Part shown: positions 36,316 to 49,122 of the stretch, piece after piece
How the letters are laid out: the number at the start of each line of letters is the position of its first letter
How positions within the stretch are numbered: position 1 is the first letter of the stretch
Origin: Sphagnum compactum
Lineage: Eukaryota; Bryophyta; Sphagnopsida; Sphagnales
Reading direction: 5' to 3'
Assembly (NCBI GenBank): GCA_965153455.1
Contig: OZ234501.1
Span: forward strand, 3,100,001-3,164,000
DNA: 64,000 nucleotides
Notes under the pieces: generated by a model
What the model saw: the letters and a program-made list of their open reading frames with translations, nothing else
Told to the model about the DNA's origin: nothing
Databases searched by the model: none
Position numbers and translations under genes: made by a program

Positions 36316-39139
36316 TTAGGAAGTGCACATTTGACCAAACATTATGTGTTTGGAGCCCCAACGAAGAGGATCATGCTCTAGTGTCGAATGCATATGGTGT
36401 GCAGAATTTTGCAATGCTTGATGTGCATAGGGATAATGGGGAATGAGAAGGGGATAATCTTTGTTGAGTGTCATGATCCCCCTTTGCAAATCATAATAAT
36501 GGTTCTTGAGCTCAAGGAAGCTTTCCTCTGCAATCTCCAATTCATCCTTCTTGTATTCCATGTCTGCTAGTAGTGTTGGCGCACTAATGTTCACCACATT
36601 CCTCTGCCAAAACATTTTGAAAATGAGATTTTACAAATAGGTTACTTGCAAGGGGGTCAAGAATGTTTTCACCTCACAATAAAAGGGTTTATGGCTTGTT
36701 ATTTACCTGCATCTTATCCTTTTTATGGCGTATAGCTTCACAAGTTGCCTTGATCTCACAAAGCTTGACACGACCTTCATGTAGGGTTTTATCATCTATT
36801 GTTAATGCCCCTCCAGTGGTCTACACGAAAAGGATTGCAATAATTAGCTTGAATTAATGTGCTGATCACATTTGAATGGGAAATGTTGCATGGGTTAGGT
36901 CTTACGATCATGAGGCAAAAATTACCTTAGTTTCTTGAGTAACAAAATGTAGTTTTTGACGAATGTGCGTAAGGGTATGGACCAAGTTTGTTGTCTTCTT
37001 ATGTAGGTTGTATAGGTCTTCATTTTTCACATGTATCTGCTAAGCAAAACAACCATTTTCCAATTTATATGAAAACAAATGTAATCTTGATGAAGTTACA
37101 AGTTGTGATGAGCATGGATAAGGAGACATTGAGGTATGTTACAAAAACAAGCCTTTTCATTAAGGGACTCATTTTCCATTTTGAGTTGTTCAAAATCCAC
37201 AAGATGAAGTCCTCCAGGAAGTTGGTCCTTGAGTTCTAGTGCATGCTCCAATTTCTTGAATTGATTACGTAATTGCCTCCCTCGAATGCGAATTGCTTGC
37301 ATCTCCAATGTACAATCTCTTTCTTGTTGTCGTAGCTATCTTCCATACCAATCCAAATGTGTGACAAATTCATACATGCATTTAAATTCAAAGTGAAGTT
37401 TTGCATTTGACATTGTTTCATGTGGAATGAGAAGGTATAACCTTTCCAACCATTACGATTTCTTGATTCATGTATTTAAATTGGTTATTGTACAAAAGTA
37501 AAATTAACCCCATGGAAAAAAACAAGTGGAAAAGTGGTGGAAATGATAAATCCTTATTTTAGGTCACATGTATAAGGTAATTGAATATGATGAATTGTGG
37601 TTTTAAAAAATTACCACACGGAGTTGGTAGTTTGGTATTTTTCTCTTTGACACACTATTTGATGATTCCTTAGCTATCTGCATATTTAGCCAATGAAGAT
37701 GTTGTGAAAGGTTGTTCCCAAAAGGTTAGTTTGAAGTTTCATAAGGTGGGTTTATTTTGACATCAATAAATTATTCTAAATGGTGAGGGCATTAATGCCA
37801 AAACATATTTGTACATAGTTTTTAATAAATTGTGCATCTTGATACAAAATCAAGGATTTATGGATACTTTATTTACAAGTTTCATGCTATCAAAAATTGT
37901 GTAGTAGAATGCCTACTAGCAATAGTGTTTTTTTTTTTTTTAAATTTAATTTAAAAATGGCAATGTTTTGATGTGAAAAACACACATATATTTCCATGTT
38001 GTTCTCCCAAAATATTGAACAATAATGAAAATTCACCACAAAATGATTATCATTGACTAACAATACCATAATAATAAAATATATACATCATGTAAGGACT
38101 TTTATATGGTGTGAGTTTGGAGGAACACCTTCCAAATGTAGTTGACCATATTTTCATGGTGTTCATGGGCTTCATTTTGCTTATCTTGAAGCCTTTCTCG
38201 CAAATTGTCAATCTTTTCATCATATTCATCTTTGAGCATGTCAAATGCTTTTTTGGTTTCTGACCAATTATTGAGACGCTGCAATTCCATATATTTAATC
38301 CTTGTGTCAAACATCTAGAACAATGTGCCCATATCACAATGTCATTCCATTGTGTTTAGACACATAGGATCTTTTGTTCATGAAAAAATAACAAGTGTAT
38401 TTCAAAAGAACATAGCTAGAAATGGGAGGCATATTTCAAACTTGTAAAAAAATTGATAATAATAGTATACAATTTGATTGGAATGAGGAACTACAGCTTG
38501 GTAGTGAGCATCTTGCCCTTCAAGGAAAAATTGTTCAATGTTGAAAGAATGTTGATTTTTCCGCATTACCCACACACGCCTTTGCAAGTCAACATTCTCT
38601 GCCTTGAGTCTTGTTGTATCCTCTTTTGTAGTCTATAATTAATAATAGAAAAATTTATCACATTTACTTATGACAGTATTTTGTGTTGCCCCAACAACAA
38701 CCCAAAATTACAAATTATTTTGGTCATTGTAAACATACCTCAATCAATTTAAAGAACAAAATAGGCATTGTGTTATGGAATTTTGATGGAAGCTAAACAT
38801 GTATAAACTTACCATGATGAGTGTTAATAAATGGGCATCTTCAATTGCCTTGAGCTCCTTTTGACTATACTCAGAATTAACAATTTCTTGGGTGGTTGGT
38901 GTGGCTTGATCTTCTTCTATTGACAAATAAGTTGATCCCTACACATTATAACTAAGAAAAGTTGTATGATGAAATATGAAAGGTTCAAACAAATTTCCCA
39001 TTTTTAGAACCAAATGTTCAAGTAGATGTTAAGGAAAAGACCAAGAATGAGATTATGATAAAAGTACCGAAGTGGCCATGGGTGTTGCAGTAGAGGAGGT
39101 AGGACTCAATGGACCTTGAACTTGGTGATTTTCCATCAT
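36316..39139 (-). CDS. CCDC96: CCDC96 (CFAP184)-like axonemal coiled-coil protein, 9 exons
   Basis: Ciliary protein of the CCDC113/CCDC96 coiled-coil family; the complex is reported to link radial spoke 3 with the nexin link in motile cilia. Exons, 5' to 3': 39139-39068, 38938-38813, 38632-38495, 38314-38129, 37677-37615, 37335-37153, 37036-36926, 36820-36707, 36603-36316. The sum is 1281 nt, 426 residues; all eight introns are phase 0, seven with GT and one with GC donor. After an acidic, low-complexity N-terminus (1-66) the protein is almost all charged coiled coil. The diagnostic block GLHLVDFEQLKMENESLNEK (237-256) runs into IHVKNEDLYNLHKK and LTHIRQKLHF (257-293), matching the animal family's HLIDFEQLKIEN..NEKIEERNEELLKL..LTHVKEKL. 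It lacks the long acidic N-terminal extension of mammalian CCDC96. CCDC113 is the alternative family member but fits less well. The reading frame is fully open, so the gene looks functional, implying flagellate sperm. Confidence 0.87.
37037..37152 (-). other. GC-AG intron (CCDC96-like intron 6)
   Basis: Exon 6 ends AATGAAAAG, then GCTTGT. Exon 7 starts after TTAGCAG with ATACATGTG. The junction joins NEK to IHVKNED, exactly where animal homologues read NEKIEERNEE. No GT in the right phase exists nearby. Confidence 0.8.
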
Positions 39140-39201
39140 CCTTAAATTTCCCTATTAACTTTGTATGGCTTAGGAGTTGAGGGAAAACTTTCGTAGTACA
39201 T
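39140..39201 (-). promoter_or_regulatory. Putative 5'-UTR segment with a 19-codon upstream ORF
   Basis: An acceptor-like AAATTGCAG ends at 39202. Immediately after it an ATG (39201-39199) opens a 19-codon ORF in a different frame, whose TAA ends at 39142, two bases before the main ATG at 39139. If the acceptor is used, this uORF would sit directly against the CCDC96-like start codon and could gate its translation. The transcript boundaries are inferred. Confidence 0.5.
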
Positions 39202-42200
39202 CTGCAATTTTCCCATAGTAAATATTTTTTCATTTTTCCATGTATAACATAATCTCATCTGAATGTGCAATTTCTTTTAACATCTCCCTCCACACAAAAT
39301 AGGATACATTTGAACAATATGGTGGTACCTCATATTTTCATCTTTAAGTAGATTTGTTAGGTAAGTTCACCATCTCCCTGTAATAGCTTCATGGTAATTG
39401 TATCATGTGGCATTTGATCCTCAAACCTTGTCTAGTGTTCAAAATGAAGAATTGGAGTTTGACGACCATGGTTTTGATGCCGTAAATGACCTAGGAAGGA
39501 AAAACAAAAGAAGGAGTTGTTCATAAATAGATGTTTGAGAAACTATTAATAATTCATTGGAGTGATTGTAATGTGACTAAAAATTTCTAACTATGCATTT
39601 TTATTATGGATCAATGTTGGAAATTGCATTACAATTATACCTAACATTACATTAACTCTTTGTTCCAAAATTTGACAACCATGGCCATGGGCACTTCCCT
39701 AGCCACATTTGATCAAAGTTTTTAAGATGCCATAACAAAGGTTAAAGATAAACTGAAGACACAACAAGAAAGAAACCTGGCATCTCCATGTTGTGAACCC
39801 CATATTCATGTTGTGAACAACATCTTCCTCCATGGATGACTATAAAACAATAAAAAACAACACCAATTCCTATCAATAATTGAAGCTTCCCTTGATGACT
39901 AAAAACACCATGTTTGTCATCATTGGGACTTACACTCCTTGATCTAAAATGATTCATGTCTTCTCAAATACTACACTAAACAATCTAAAGAAAAATGCAC
40001 AAAATTATGTTTGCAAACTAAATTGGATGCAATAATTGCATTATTTCTTTTTAACATTCTATCATTTTCTAAATCTTCATGAAAAAGAACCCCAAGGCAT
40101 TCACTTTTACATAGGGTTGTTCTAATCACCTTGTTTCAAGGCATCTATAAAAGCAAACCAATCTTGGGATGTTTATGTAAAATGCAACACAACATATAAA
40201 AAGGTGGGCTTATGGAGCACAAATGTAAGTGAAAATCTTGCATAATCCTACAAGTATCATAGCACATACAAAAAACATTCAAAGCCATCATGAGTTCAAT
40301 CAAGTGTATTTGCAAGCTTTTTCCTACTTGTTGAATTGCAAGATTTTGAAGTGGGTACTAACAAGATCTTGGAGTTTCACCTACACTCCAAGAATTTTCA
40401 TCATGATTAGCATGAAAGAGAAAACCCAAACTACCTTTTGTTGAGAGAAAAATAAAGAAGTTGATGCAAGAGTAGTGGCAACAAATTCCTAAGGCCAAAA
40501 AAATGAACCGATCTTTTAATAATGGTTATGTTAGTTCAAGTAGTTTCTTTGTCGCTTCAAGACAATCATTTTTTGGGCATGGAATTGTCTTTGGAATACA
40601 AGAACACAATTTCATGTATAATATAGACCTTCAACTTCTAGAATTGTCAATTGGACGACCTATTGGACCTTATATTTTCCTCGTTTATTAACATCATCAC
40701 TAGAATTTATGTCAATATCCAAAGCAATATCTCTTTTTACAATAATGAACTAGGTACAATGATGAAAGGTTACAATGTACATGTTTTTGGAGTAAGTGAC
40801 GATTGTATTGGATATTGAGGTGTGATGTAAGTAATTCATTTGAAGGCCAACATGAAACCTTGTGAATTTTCAATTAATGTTTATGAAAATAGCTAAGGGC
40901 ACATTTCCATGAATGGCCATTGACCCACTATTTATACTTTCCCCACCCAAATAGTTGGGGTTTATGCAAAAAACCCATTCACTATTTGAACATCGGTTCC
41001 CATTATTTTGGGGTCCCCCCCCCACCAAATTCACAAATGCCATTCACCTTACCGCAAAAATGGGTTATACCGATGCAAAAATATTCTGACCCATGGTCAA
41101 GGTTGCTTTAACTTTCTTCACTTAAAATTACCAAGTGTGGGTTCTTTCATAGTGGGTTGAAAAATAGTGAGATGATCATAGAAACCCTTTCACCCATGAG
41201 TTGATCAATTTAGGTATATGGGGTTAGTGAGGTAGTTAGGCTTGGAAATGAGGTAGTTATACTTGGAAATGTTTTTGGAATTGTCCAGGGACGACCATAC
41301 AAAGGATTATGCAAAATCAAAGATTATAAAAAACCACTTATATACCAATTTTTTGAAATTTTTGTCATTGGAATTACATAATACAATATGAAATAAGATA
41401 GCACAAGGTTCAATATCATATCACTATAATTATGACATTTTACCAAAAAATTACATAATATAATATGAAATAGGATAGCAAAAGATTCAATATCACATGC
41501 ATTACCTATGTAATAGATAATGAAACAATTCATGCAAAGCACCATGGGACAATTGCAAGAGCCTAAACACCATTTTTGGTGACAACAATGGTTATAGCAA
41601 GATTGACATGTACTTCATCAAATTACATTATTCAAGCCATGTTGAGTCATACATCATGACTTGGTACGTTCAAAGGTAAACATTGACCCCAACTCAAGAA
41701 TTAAGCCCTTGTTAAAATTGGAACCAAACTTGAAATTTGCCTCCAACCCCTCTTATATTCAAACAATGACAAAGGGTCATTACAATGTACTTAAGTTTTT
41801 ACTAGTCAATAAAATGGATGATTGTACACAAAGTGAAGACAATGATTATGAATTACATATTTTTGTGAAAATTGTGTTGATTGGGATTGATTAGTGAAAT
41901 TGAAATGTCAATTTGCTTTTAATAAAAATTCTACAAAACAAAAAAGAAAGGGAAATTGTGAGATTAACAAAACATGTTACTACAAATTTAAATAATGAAT
42001 GATAAAAAAATAAACAAGGTGTGTTATACACAATGGCCCTACCATTCATTTAATATCAACAATGGATATTGTATGGTAAATTGGCTAGGGGAAAAATAAA
42101 TAATAATATATTTCATTGTATATCATCATGTTGTTGTAAAAGAAAAATTGTAATCATTATCTTTTTCATTTTTTAACATCACATAATTTAGTTACGAGGA

Positions 42201-43059
42201 ACCCAAAAGGGATATTAAATTAAATGATGATAGGTTCTAGGAAGCTATTTAAGTTCATTTAAAAATTGCTACCACACCAAAACCAATAGAGAAATGTTGT
42301 AGAATGATTTTCAATTTTTTGGAAATCTAATGGTTTTTCTTCAAAAAAGAGTTATCAAATGTTCTCTTAACATGTTTATTTTTCACATTTGTGCAAAATT
42401 TCAAACCAAAGAAAGAGTCGTCATGAGATGTGTATTTGAATGTTTTCAATCACATTCACATTTTGAAAGAATTACATGATTTTTTTGCATATGCTGGGTG
42501 CTTGAGCCATTTTTGGAGAAGGTAGTTTCATAATTTTTGTGGATTGCATTGGTGACAAAGTCACTTGAGGCTAGGTGCACATTTGAAGAGGTGGTAGAAA
42601 AAATGTCAAAAGATGAATGTGAATCCTTTTACAACCAAATTAGGATGAGTCATTTCACCTAACTTCTAGGAGCCAAAAATCCCTTAAAGTTATTATATTC
42701 TATAATGATTTTAAACACAATATCCTTGCTTTATAAGGCATAGTCAATAAAGATTGTAGCATTGATGAATCCAAAGAAATAAGTTACCATGGCATATTCA
42801 TCTAGGATTGAATCATTTTGTATAAAAACATCTCCACTACAAATTAGCAAAGAGTGCCATGTAATTACACATCATTTTAGAGTTTATTGGTTGTAAGCTA
42901 ACTATGATGTCGACACAAAGTTTGTGCCCCCCTATAACCTAGTATTAACTATTGACCTCATCATCAAATTTGTTTTATGTTCCTTCAAATTCAAGCAAAG
43001 AATTATAGATGTTATTGCCATGGCACTTGAGGCACAAATTTGTAAATTTGCGCTCCATC
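39202..43059. other. AT-rich intergenic sequence upstream of the CCDC96-like gene
   Basis: No gene is recognised. ORFs at 39742-39957 (-) and 40503-40691 (+) are short and lack known motifs or splice-supported continuations. The right-hand part is repetitive, AT-rich and stop-dense. Confidence 0.45.
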
Positions 43060-43151
43060 AACTAGAAGAAAAATTGTCATTTGTAACTAATTTTTGCAAG
43101 TAACAAATGTTGTTTGCAACTAAATTACAAATGACAATTTTTCTTCTAGTT
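43060..43151. repeat. 92-nt hairpin with 27-bp perfect arms
   Basis: AACTAGAAGAAAAATTGTCA (43060-43086 with its last seven bases) is exactly reverse-complementary to 43125-43151, with a 38-nt loop that itself holds TTGCAA/TTGCAA pairing. Directly after it, CTACTAAAG (43152-43160) and CTTTAGTAG (43165-43173) form a second perfect 9-bp hairpin. TCCATC (43054-43059) pairs with GATGGA (43176-43181) outside both. It could be a small foldback element or an RNA hairpin. Confidence 0.88.
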
Positions 43152-43181
43152 CTACTAAAGGCAACTTTAGTAGTAGATGGA

Positions 43182-44559
43182 GATGCTAGATGCTACATTG
43201 TGGGAAAGAAAATTGCAAGTGAAGGAGTAGTTCATGTACATGTTTTTATATGTTAAGGTGTTGTGTTTTGGTTATTTTGCCAAGTGCAAACATTGGTGTT
43301 GTAGTGGTTTTTCCTATAACTATAGTGGTTTTTATGGGAACAATAGAATGAGGAGAGTATCCATTTGTTTAATTTTAAACATTATCCCATTTTTCACCTT
43401 TGCAAAGAACTTCATGTCTTTTACACAATGCACCTAATTAATATTACTAGGTCTTGAAAGGAACTATTGCATGAGGAATCCTTAATTTTAGCAAGGTAAA
43501 TTAACTTTTAACACCATGTTCATTCTTTTTAAAACATGGTTTTTCTTGGGTTATGATATGGCAAGGCATTGAAGCAAAATTAAGGAAAAACCCCTCACAT
43601 TTTTGGTAGTTATTAACTGCAAATATTGGATTCATGATGGAGAAGATCAAGTTGTAATTTTATAGAACGGTTCGTTGTCACCAACCATCGTAATAAATGC
43701 AACCTCATTGATTGGGCAATGTTATGCCCCCCTTTCAAAGCTTTGTTGGAGCTTTGTTGTGACAAAAGAAACAAAACTTTGAAATCACCATTACACCAAA
43801 ATGTGTCCTAGTTCACTCTGGGTTTCACTAGATTTGAATGAATTTGGACATTTACTATGGTGAATGGAGACCAGTTGCTACGAATAGTGAATTGGTTCAT
43901 TAGTACTTAGTGAAACAAGGTTGCTCTCAAGTGAAATACAAATTTACCAAGCCATTCACTTGTTAGTTAATTAGCTAAGCAGCATGGAAATCAATTAAAT
44001 TTAAATTATTTAATATATAATATTATTGATAATTTCATGATTTTCAACCTATGATTTATTGACACGTGTCATTACTTAAGCTAGGTTAAAAACCTAACCT
44101 AAGTACGTAGGCCACGTAATCAACCTAGGCACCTATTTTAAGAAACTAGATAGGAAAATAATTAGTCAATTTACCACTGTTGACCATGCACACATCATTT
44201 TTCAGGTTTGATCTTTTGACCTTTAGAATGGAGGCAAACACCTTTATGATCAACCACCCTACTTGTTGTGATAATATGTTACATTGCATTCTATTTATCA
44301 AATACTTCATTTTAAACATTACAAAAACTTAAACTTTGAAAATTCATATCTTATTGAGATTTTGTTCAAATAAAATGATTCGAGTTTACTTTTAGAAAAA
44401 TTTTAATACATTTATTTTCTTTTGAAAGTGTAAAATCATTTGAACAAATTTTTTTTGAATATCATTATCCAATAACATTTCAATGACCATTCTTTTGAAA
44501 AAAAATGTTTAATAAATGGATAATACTTTTGTTAATATAATAATACTACCTATGTTAAG
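43182..44559. other. AT-rich intergenic sequence
   Basis: No gene is seen. CCTAGG/ACCTAA-type words near 44080-44150 again resemble the 2.8-4.1 kb and 32.8-33.7 kb tracts. Confidence 0.45.
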
Positions 44560-45310
44560 CTACTTTTAGTTATTATAGGGCTACTTTTCATTAATCCAAA
44601 TTATTTCACCTTACATTATTTATGGTTATTTATGGCTATTTCACCCTAGGCTACTTTTGGTTATTCTAAGTTACTTTTGGTTATTTTAGCCTATTTCACC
44701 TTAGGCTACCTTTGGTTATTCTAAGTTACTTTTGGTTATTTTAGCCTATTTCACCTTAGGTTACTTATAATTATTATAAGTTACTTTTGGTTATCTTAAA
44801 TTATTTCATCTTAAGTTATTTTTTATTATGTGAAGCTATTGTTGGTTATTTTTAGCTATTGAAGGTTATTTCACCTTATGTTATTATTGGTAATTTTAGG
44901 CTATTGTAGGTTATTTCACCTTAGATCATTTTTGGCAATTCTAAGCAAATCTAAATATATGGTTATTGGTGGCTATTCTATTAATGGCCATTGGTGGTTC
45001 TTTTATTGGTGGCTATTTTATTGTAGGCCATTGGTGGTTATTTTAGTGGTTATTGGTGGCTATTGCATTGGTGGTATTGATGTCTATTCTATTAGTGGTT
45101 ATTATAATTTATTTTATTAATGTCTATTGGTGCCTATTCTATTGGTGGTTATTATTGATTATTCTATGTTATATTATAAATATTAGTGACTATTCTATTA
45201 TAAATTATTGTTGGATATTTTAAATTATATTATCATAGGCTATTGGTAGTTATTCTATTATAGGCTATTATTAGCTATTTTAAATTATTTTACCTTAGGT
45301 CATTATATTA
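44560..45310. repeat. Minisatellite with 55-bp core unit and degenerate flanks
   Basis: Units beginning CACC(C/T)TAGGCTAC recur at 44642, 44697 and 44752, exactly 55 bp apart, built from the subunit (G)GTTATTTTAGCCTATTT. Degenerate derivatives (GGTTATTTCACCTTA, ATTGGTGGTTATT, TATTCTATTA) continue to about 45310. The ORF at 44878-45120 is only the translation of this repeat. Confidence 0.85.
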
Positions 45311-48300
45311 TATTTTAAATTATTTTAAGTTATTTATACTTAAGATAAAATCACTTATAATAACATAAAGTAGAATGACTTGAATAATTTAATTTAAAAT
45401 AACTTAAAAACCTATAATAAGTTAGCTAAGATACCTTAAGGTATAATAACATATAATAGTTTAGGGTATAATAATTTATAATAGCTTATAATAACGTAGG
45501 GTATAAGTTAGAATAATAAAAATAATTTAAAATAATATAGGGTATATCATAAAGTAGCATATGTAGGGTATTTAAAACAAGATAGAAATAACCTCTTTAC
45601 TATAATAAATTATACTAGTGAATTATGTGAATTAGTAGTGAAACACGATGTTTACATAATGATAGTATAATGAAATAACTCAAACTAGGGTGAAATCACT
45701 AAAATGCAATGAACTTATTTCACTTTTAAGGTCCCATAGTGATTTAGGCTAGTGAACTACACCCCACTTTTGTAAAAGTGCACAAACCTTGGTATCTTTA
45801 AAGCCCGAACATTATTGAACTCGAAGTTGTAACGAAGTTGTAAACTACCAGTACCAAATGTTGTGTTTCAAGTTGAAGGGGTGGCCTAATGTGTGCTATG
45901 TGTTGATTGGGATGGAAGCCACAAATCAAAATGTTTGTAGTTTGAAGTTATAAAATGCCATCACCGCATTTTATTTCAAATGTTCATGAACACAACATTA
46001 ACACAAATGCAAATGCTTAGCGACCACGATATGTCGCACATCATTGTTAGAGCAAGACTTTGAAAATCTCAGGGTTGGTGCTCTCTTGGTGATATAGGTG
46101 TTGTTTTGGGCACACAAATTGTCTTTTCTTCCCCCACCATCAATAGTTTGCCATTCAAGGCATCTTTATTTTACTACATTGGAAACACTTTAAGTATGAA
46201 AATTTTATTTTGCATTATATGACATGGAAGCTTGTAAAAATTAATGGATGGATTTTTATATCCAAAAGGTTGTAAATGATGGGAATAAAAAGTTATAATA
46301 TAATTATTAAATCTAGCAAATAGGTTTCATGCAAAAGAAAGGTGGTGTGTGTTATTAAGTGATTTACAACTTAATTCAAAAATAATCATTTGACACCATA
46401 AAATACTTGATGTCACCATGGATTGAAATGGGGTGTAAGTTAGGAATTAGGTGTTATGCATATTTCACATCAAGGTGCACTAAATTCATGCAACAAGGTC
46501 ATGGAAAATAAATTGTAGGTTTGGGACCATTCCAAAATATGGTTATAATGAGCATTTAACTATGATAAAAATGACCATGATGCAACTTGTACAAAATGTC
46601 TTGTTATGAAGCAAAATAATCCAAGCAATAAAATTTGTTTAGGAGAAATAATACAAAGGAAAACATGCAAATGTAAAAATTATAATGGCCAAGACAGCTA
46701 TTAGCACAAGTTGTTAGTCCTGAAGATATATCCATGGAATCATCAATCAAGTGTACAAAAGAAGGACCAATGTCCATAGTTAGGACAATGTTTTTGCCTC
46801 ACCTAACATTTGTTAACATTGGAACTCCTTGTTGTTCTTGCACATAAATACTAAGTACTTTCATTAAGATTCTACTTCAATATCTTCTTCTTCCAGCAGG
46901 AATTTTGTTGTTGATCAAGGTTGTAGTTTGGCATTGTCCCCATTCACACAAGATAATATATTTACACCTTAAAGAAGGAAAATTGTTACTTACATTTGAA
47001 GAAGTTCAAATTCATCAATGGCCATGAAAAAAACATTAAATCTTTTACAATTTAGAAATGTTTGTATAAAATATATGTTCAAACTTATAATCATTTCTTA
47101 CAAATAGACGAGCAACCAAAACATGAATGGATGATATAAGAGCTTGGATTATTGTAGTTATGGTCAATCTTTATTTGCAAATGAAAGTGTTAAACATCCA
47201 TTTGCCCTTTCCAATGGATGTAATGGGCAACGCCCTATATTAGAAGTTTTAATCCTAAATAAACCCACATATATGTTTGAAGATATGAACCATTTCAATT
47301 TTTTTACCATATTGCATTTGTGAAAACCATAGGTGTCATCACTAGTGTATATAATGAACATTGTGTATATTTGTCTTGAAACCTATCCATGTAGATTTAC
47401 TTAATTCTTTTCCTTTTCCTCTTGCATCCCTAGCTACTTACCTCCTTGCTGACTTCCCTTTCCTTTAGAATGGGTAGCCAATTTTTATTTTGTTTTTACA
47501 AGCTTACCTTGCTTTTGGAATGGGTGGATATATATTGTTCTGGCCTCCAATTTCCATGATCATGTCGAATGGATGAGAATATTTCCCCATTTCCCTCCAA
47601 CCTCATTTTCATCTCAAATGTTGGACAGTCATTTACCTTTTCAACCTCCTTTTGGTGTGCAATTGTTTATTATTCCAATCATGTCACTCCTTGGGAATTG
47701 TAGACAATTTTATTTTCCTTCTTTCAACCTCTCTCTCTTTTGGGATGAATTGACATCTCCAACCTTTAGATCTCTTTGAGCTATATATTTTCTTCCAAAC
47801 TCCTCCTTTAACATGGAGGGGCACAACAACCCTTCTTTTTTAATTTTTCTTTAGTTGTCACCTCTTTAAAAATGGGGACCAATGACCTTTCTTTTGTTTG
47901 AAACTTTGATTATCCTCTTCTATGGGTGGAAACGTTTTTTTTTTTCTTCAAAGGCTTACATGTCAAAACATGCATTTAAAAATGCATAACTTGGTTGAAC
48001 AAAAAGTGGCAAGTTAAAAATTGAGAAGGAAAAAAATTCTTTACAAGAATTGAACATGGGGTCCCTAGAAAAAAATGTTCACCCATAGAATAGGTTCATT
48101 GAATGGAAATCATGTTGTATTGTACTTATGTTATCACACTAGATAAATGTAAAATAAATAGTTCATATTTACCTCTAAGATTATTTTATGAATAAGGAAA
48201 TGTTGTCATGACCAATGTTGATTGATTACAGGTTTTGGATTGGCATTTTTTCAAAGAAATATGAATTAAAAAATCAAATATGGAACTTCACTCCAATGGC

Positions 48301-48455
48301 CTTCAAACCAAAATTGAACCCAAGATTCGCCTCCTATTAGAACCATAACTAGACCCCAACTTAGGAATGAATTTTTTGTTGAAGCTAAAACCAACTTGAA
48401 ATTTGCCACCAATCTTCATTGACCCTACATGTATACAAAGAAAGGTTATAGTATT
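45311..48455. other. AT-rich intergenic sequence
   Basis: No gene, RNA gene or transposon domain is recognised. About 45310-45560 is a TTATAATA-type continuation of the neighbouring minisatellite on the other strand. The rest is stop-dense in all frames. Confidence 0.5.
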
Positions 48456-49122
48456 TGTGATGGATGCAAACACTAAACACCATCTTCTAATGGATGGAAT
48501 TTATCCATAATGTTCATTCGTAATTTTTAATTAACTTTTAATTAACTTTTAGTTAAGTTTTAGTTAAGTTTTAGTTAAGTTTGAATTAACTCCCAGTTAA
48601 ATCATAATTTATTCCAAGTTAATTCCCAGCTAACTCCTAGTTAACTCTTAGTTAAATCATAATTAACTTCCACTTAATTTTCAATTAATTCCCAATCAAT
48701 TCCGAGTTAAGTCGAAGTTCAGTTTCAATTAACTCATAGTTGATTCTTAGTTACAAAGGTTTTCAAGAAACTTCTTTACTAGATGCACGCATAGAAGCTT
48801 CCTTAGAAGCTTGCTTGAGCTAGGTTCCCAAAAGGGTATAAATAAAAGTAGGATCCTTCATTTCTTTTAATCTATTTAACATTAGTCTTAGCTAGGCACA
48901 ATCTTACACCATAGCCTTCTCATGTTCTATTCATGTTCATGTTTGCATATGTTAACATAATAAAAATCTATTTTCATAATTGTTTTGCACATTTCATGTT
49001 TTTGTGTTTAGTTCTTTTGTTCTTGTTTTTGAATCACATAATCTTGTATTGTTCCTTGTTTGAAAGTTAGACTTAGACCTTTGCTTTAACCTTTGTTCTT
49101 ATGATTCTTTGTGTCCTCGACA
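48456..49122 (+). mobile_element. Solo LTR (copy B), same family as copy A
   Basis: It starts TGTGATGGATGC and ends CCTCGACA. The order is the same as in copy A: AACACCATCTTCTAATGGAT, an array of TTAATTAACTTTTAGTTAA-like units (about 48530-48750), GGTATAAATA at about 48834-48843, then CATGTTTGCATATGTTAACA and TTCTTTGTGTCC near the end. The flanks GTATT (48451-48455) and ATATT (49123-49127) look like a 5-bp duplication with one G-to-A change. No internal element sequence adjoins it. Confidence 0.87.

Noticed and set aside
44878-45120. 80-codon ORF on + with repeated Val/Ile/Gly/Tyr
   Set aside because: It is the translation of the minisatellite array.
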